From Macrocystis pyrifera (Eukaryota; Sar; Phaeophyceae; Laminariales; Laminariaceae): a DNA stretch of 64,000 nucleotides. Both the position numbers and the translations under genes were made by a program. The notes below the pieces were generated by a model that saw only the letters and a list, made by a program, of their open reading frames with translations, did not search any database and was not told where the DNA came from. Shown piece by piece: positions 61,218 through 64,000 of the stretch; the stretch's first letter is position 1, and each line of letters begins with the position of its first letter. Location of the stretch: positions 10,882,055 to 10,946,054 of the forward strand of contig JASSKH010000027.1 of the NCBI GenBank assembly GCA_031763025.1. Direction: 5' to 3'.

Positions 61218-61615
61218 AGGTACAGGTAGGACAAGCACAGACCCTGTGGAGGCTCGGTTCAAGGCCATAGCCATGCCCCCACAAGGCACAGACCCATCTC
61301 AATAACAGGTACAGGTAGGACAGGCACCGACCTTGAAGAGGCTCGATTCAAGACCATAACTATGTCCCCACAAGGCACAGACCCATCCCAACAACAGGTA
61401 CAGGTAGGACAGGCACAGACCTTGTGGAGGCTCGGTTCAAGACCATAGCCATGCCCCCACAAGGCACAGACCCATCCCAACAACAGGTACAGGTAGGACA
61501 GGCACATACCTTGTGGAGGCTCGGTTCAAGGCCATAACTATGTCCCCACAAGGCACAGACCCATCCTAACAACAGGCACAGGTAGGACAGGAACAAACCT
61601 TGTGGAGGCTTAGTT
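61218..61615 (+). repeat. 89-bp minisatellite, about 4.5 units
   Basis: AGGTACAGGTAGGACA-type starts fall at 61218, 61307, 61396, 61485 and (as AGGCACAGG) 61574, exactly 89 bp apart. Each unit contains GAGGCTCGGTTCAAGRCCAT. Because 89 is not a multiple of three, the Cys-rich minus-strand frames across it are artefacts. A diverged leading unit lies near 61100. Confidence 0.95.
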
Positions 61616-62531
61616 GACGTCACTATTCGCTTTCCGCGAGGCACTGGCCTATCTCTCCTTTCTGACACCATGAGGGCATAAAGGTATAACGCGAAAAACA
61701 AGAGGAAACAAAACACAACATAAAACGAACAGAACCCACAGCAACAAACAACAACACATACCAGGTGCCGGGTGTAATCCTATTATTTAAGGCATACTTT
61801 GCGCGGAGCGCCTCATCTCGATGCAATTTGTTGGCGTCCCTAAAAAAGTGAGCCTCAAGTTGTTTATGTCAGGTTCTTGTTCGTGTGGTGGGTCTATACC
61901 GCTGTATACTCGAGTAATAATTAACAAGTACTTTACCGAGGTATTCTCGTGTCCTGCGACCACGGCGATGAGTTGAATGTGAGAACAACGACGACAACTT
62001 AAAAAAAACGAAACGGCAGGACTACTATTTTAATACTGCTGTAGTACAACAGCACAGCAGCAAGTATCGCATGCTACTGCTGTACGTATCCTCGTGTGCA
62101 TTAAACCCAGGGAGATCTCAGGGTCCCGCACAGTAAGAAACAGAGTGGGATGCGTAGAACGATCCCCGGTGCGTGCAAGCGCGTGTCTCGGACTAGATCG
62201 ACCACGCGGCTAACAAGTTATCCATGCGTGAGTACATCGTTGAATGTTCGTTAGCCGGTACATTATTACCAATGCAGTACTACGTAGCCAGTTGTTGAAA
62301 TTCGTGCAGCATGCCGGTGTATGTTAGAGAAAGTACAACACTGGACGTTGTTGCAAATTGCACAGCATGCCGGTAAATTTCTAACTAGACCGCACATGCG
62401 GCCAACGAGTTCTGACTACGAAAGTTGGTAGAACATGCCGAGTCCTAATAATACTACTGCTGTACAGTCGGCGCGTACCCGGACGAACCCCGAGCCTGAT
62501 TGCCTGTGTATCTACATGATCGTCAAACATC
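61616..62531. other. no supported gene
   Basis: AT-rich. It contains three TACTGCTGTA words (62034, about 62079, about 62456), each next to GTAC. Confidence 0.35.
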
Positions 62532-62970
62532 AAATCACTAAAACGAGCAAGCGACATCGACCCGTCCTTGCAGCAGTATGATACCTAAGTACCGATATAA
62601 GGTATGTCGCAGGCTACGGGTTCCCGTAGGACTGCAAGCGCTTCCGAATACGAGTGGGCGTCAAGCGTGAGTACCAAATATGCAGCTTGTGGACGGGTCT
62701 AGCGACGTTCATGCTGTAGGTGGTGCCGTCAGCAGCGTATCTTATTTACGAATTACTAAAATGAGCGAGCGACAGCGATCCGTACTCGCAGCGACAGCGA
62801 CGCTATCTACTTACTGAGATAAGGTATCTTGCATACTGCAGGTTCCTGTACGATTACAAACGTTTCCGTATACGAGTGGGCATCAAGTATGGATACGGAA
62901 TATGCAGCTTGTGGACGGGGTTAGCGACGTTCATGCGGTAGGTGGTGCCGTCAGCAGCGGATCTTATTCG
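62532..62970 (+). repeat. 219-bp tandem duplication
   Basis: AATCACTAAAACGAGC at 62532 and AATTACTAAAATGAGC at 62751 begin the two copies. Both end with GCGACGTTCATGC, TAGGTGGTGCCGTCAGCAGC and TCTTATT. Confidence 0.85.
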
Positions 62971-64000
62971 TCTCTTCTCACCCCCCTGCTTTTCTCTGCG
63001 GGCCCTCTGGCGAGCAAACCGGCGGTACGGCCTTTCACCGACTCCTCTCACCTCCCTTTCCTGTCCCCCCTGTCCCCCGCTGGCATACGGAGGGGGCTGC
63101 TCTCATGCCTCGTGTGCGAAGATTGTCTCGCGTTGTTGCTGGTTAGCGTAATAAGTCTTTTTTTTTTGTTTAAATTGCTGTAGTATTTAATGCGGCGCCT
63201 GTATTATTGATGAGCGTGTGGTTTACTGCTCGGGTGCTGTCTTTTCCTTATGCTTTATACCCGGTATATACTATTTAGTTTGGTCCGTATGGGGGACATT
63301 ATTTCATCTAGCGGGGCGCCGCGACTAGCCCTCCCTCCCTCGCCTGAGTTTGCAAAGCTCACATGTGACGAGGGGTGGGCGCTGCGCACTGAAAAGAGAC
63401 TATGTGCCGCGGCAGACTGCAGGATACCACCAACTAACAGACCTGCGTTGAACACATGAAAGGAGTGTGTGGGGCTACTACACTCACGCATACCGAAGCT
63501 CAGCAGAGGACGAACTCTCGTAAACGAGGCGTATGCCACCCCCGCTCGCGGGGGGACGGAGTCAGCTCTCGTCCACCGGCACTAAAAACTCCCACGGAGT
63601 GCAGCCGCAAGACCCACGCGGTGTCCGCCCGCGGTCTCGCTTGGGGACCGTGGTGCGAACCGATCGTGACCTACCGAAGGTTCCTCTGAACGACGGACTC
63701 AGTCACGACCTCTCCGCTGCACGGACCGTCGAAATCTTTGCTCAAAGCTAGGGTTCACTACTGCTGTTTACGCTGTGGTTACTCTCCGCGTCTATGAGCG
63801 TATTAGTCTAGGATTCGGCACAGGGAACCCAGAGCAACCTCACCCCCGTCTGAATCAATCAGAGAGGGCTTGGTGCCGAAACACGGCGCAGAAATATGAT
63901 GCGATACACGGGATGCAAGATAAACCCATCGAACAGACTCCCGTTGGACGCGTGTGAGGTGTGCGTGAGACTACTACACTCGTGCATACCGCAGCCCGGC
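62971..64000. other. no supported gene; ~495-bp spaced direct repeat
   Basis: A ~38-bp word (CTACTACACTC.CGCATACCG.AGC) occurs at about 63474-63510 and 63969-64000 at the right edge. Either a long tandem unit or a pair of element ends continues past the window. Frames between (for example 63456-63689) show no motif. Confidence 0.4.

Noticed and set aside
61218..61615. CRISPR-like regular repeat spacing
   Set aside because: Whole 89-bp units repeat with no unique spacers, in a eukaryotic context; it is a minisatellite.
61259..61716. Cys-rich repeat proteins on the minus strand
   Set aside because: The 89-bp unit is not a multiple of three, so the frame rotates from unit to unit; not a maintained coding repeat.

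Overview
This window looks like nuclear DNA of a photosynthetic stramenopile (ochrophyte), plausibly a brown alga. Three things point that way. The one convincing gene is split by 17 short GT-AG introns. Its product starts with a bipartite plastid leader carrying an ASAFAP-type Phe (VSA/FVAP), as in heterokont algae with complex plastids. The rest is gene-poor and full of eukaryotic repeats: Ty3/Gypsy debris, tRNA-headed SINEs, MITEs, mini- and microsatellites. I see no prokaryotic operons, rRNA, reliable tRNA genes or CRISPR arrays. The species is inference.

Layout. 1-4.1 kb: a possible decayed LTR element (direct repeats at 1222-1362 and 4002-4110). 5.8-8.7 kb (minus) and 10.3-14.0 kb (plus): two broken Ty3/Gypsy pol fragments, head to head. 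The minus copy keeps the protease tail, reverse transcriptase (RT) and RNase H. The plus copy keeps the protease DTGS motif and the integrase, and a MITE is inserted in it. 17.4-28.1 kb (minus): a complete 18-exon lipoxygenase gene of 669 codons whose splice phases all agree and whose iron ligands are all present. 28-44 kb: AT-richer repeat country with a 353-bp tandem duplication, three SINE copies, three more MITE-family copies (one in lipoxygenase intron 2 at 26.8 kb, the others at 36.9 and 40.8 kb), a near-perfect 88-nt palindrome, two long ATGT microsatellites and two weak gene candidates. 44.05-47.4 kb: a foldback-like element made of degenerate ~43-bp repeats in both orientations. 48.5-50.7 kb: GGGACGGGACGG-type minisatellites. 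51.5 kb: a fourth SINE copy. 52.8-56.7 kb: two ~300-bp direct repeats bracketing a Gln/Tyr-rich two-ORF unit on the minus strand, interrupted by C-to-T-type nonsense codons. 58-59.1 kb: a GC-rich proline-rich candidate exon. 60-64 kb: tandem repeats, including an exact 89-bp-period minisatellite.

Function. Only the lipoxygenase can be given a biochemical role: oxygenation of plastid polyunsaturated fatty acids to hydroperoxides, feeding oxylipin synthesis. Nothing else in the window forms a visible pathway with it. The most unusual genome-scale signals are two short words, TACCAGGTA (17 exact copies by eye) and TACTGCTGTA (about 10), far above chance and often close together.
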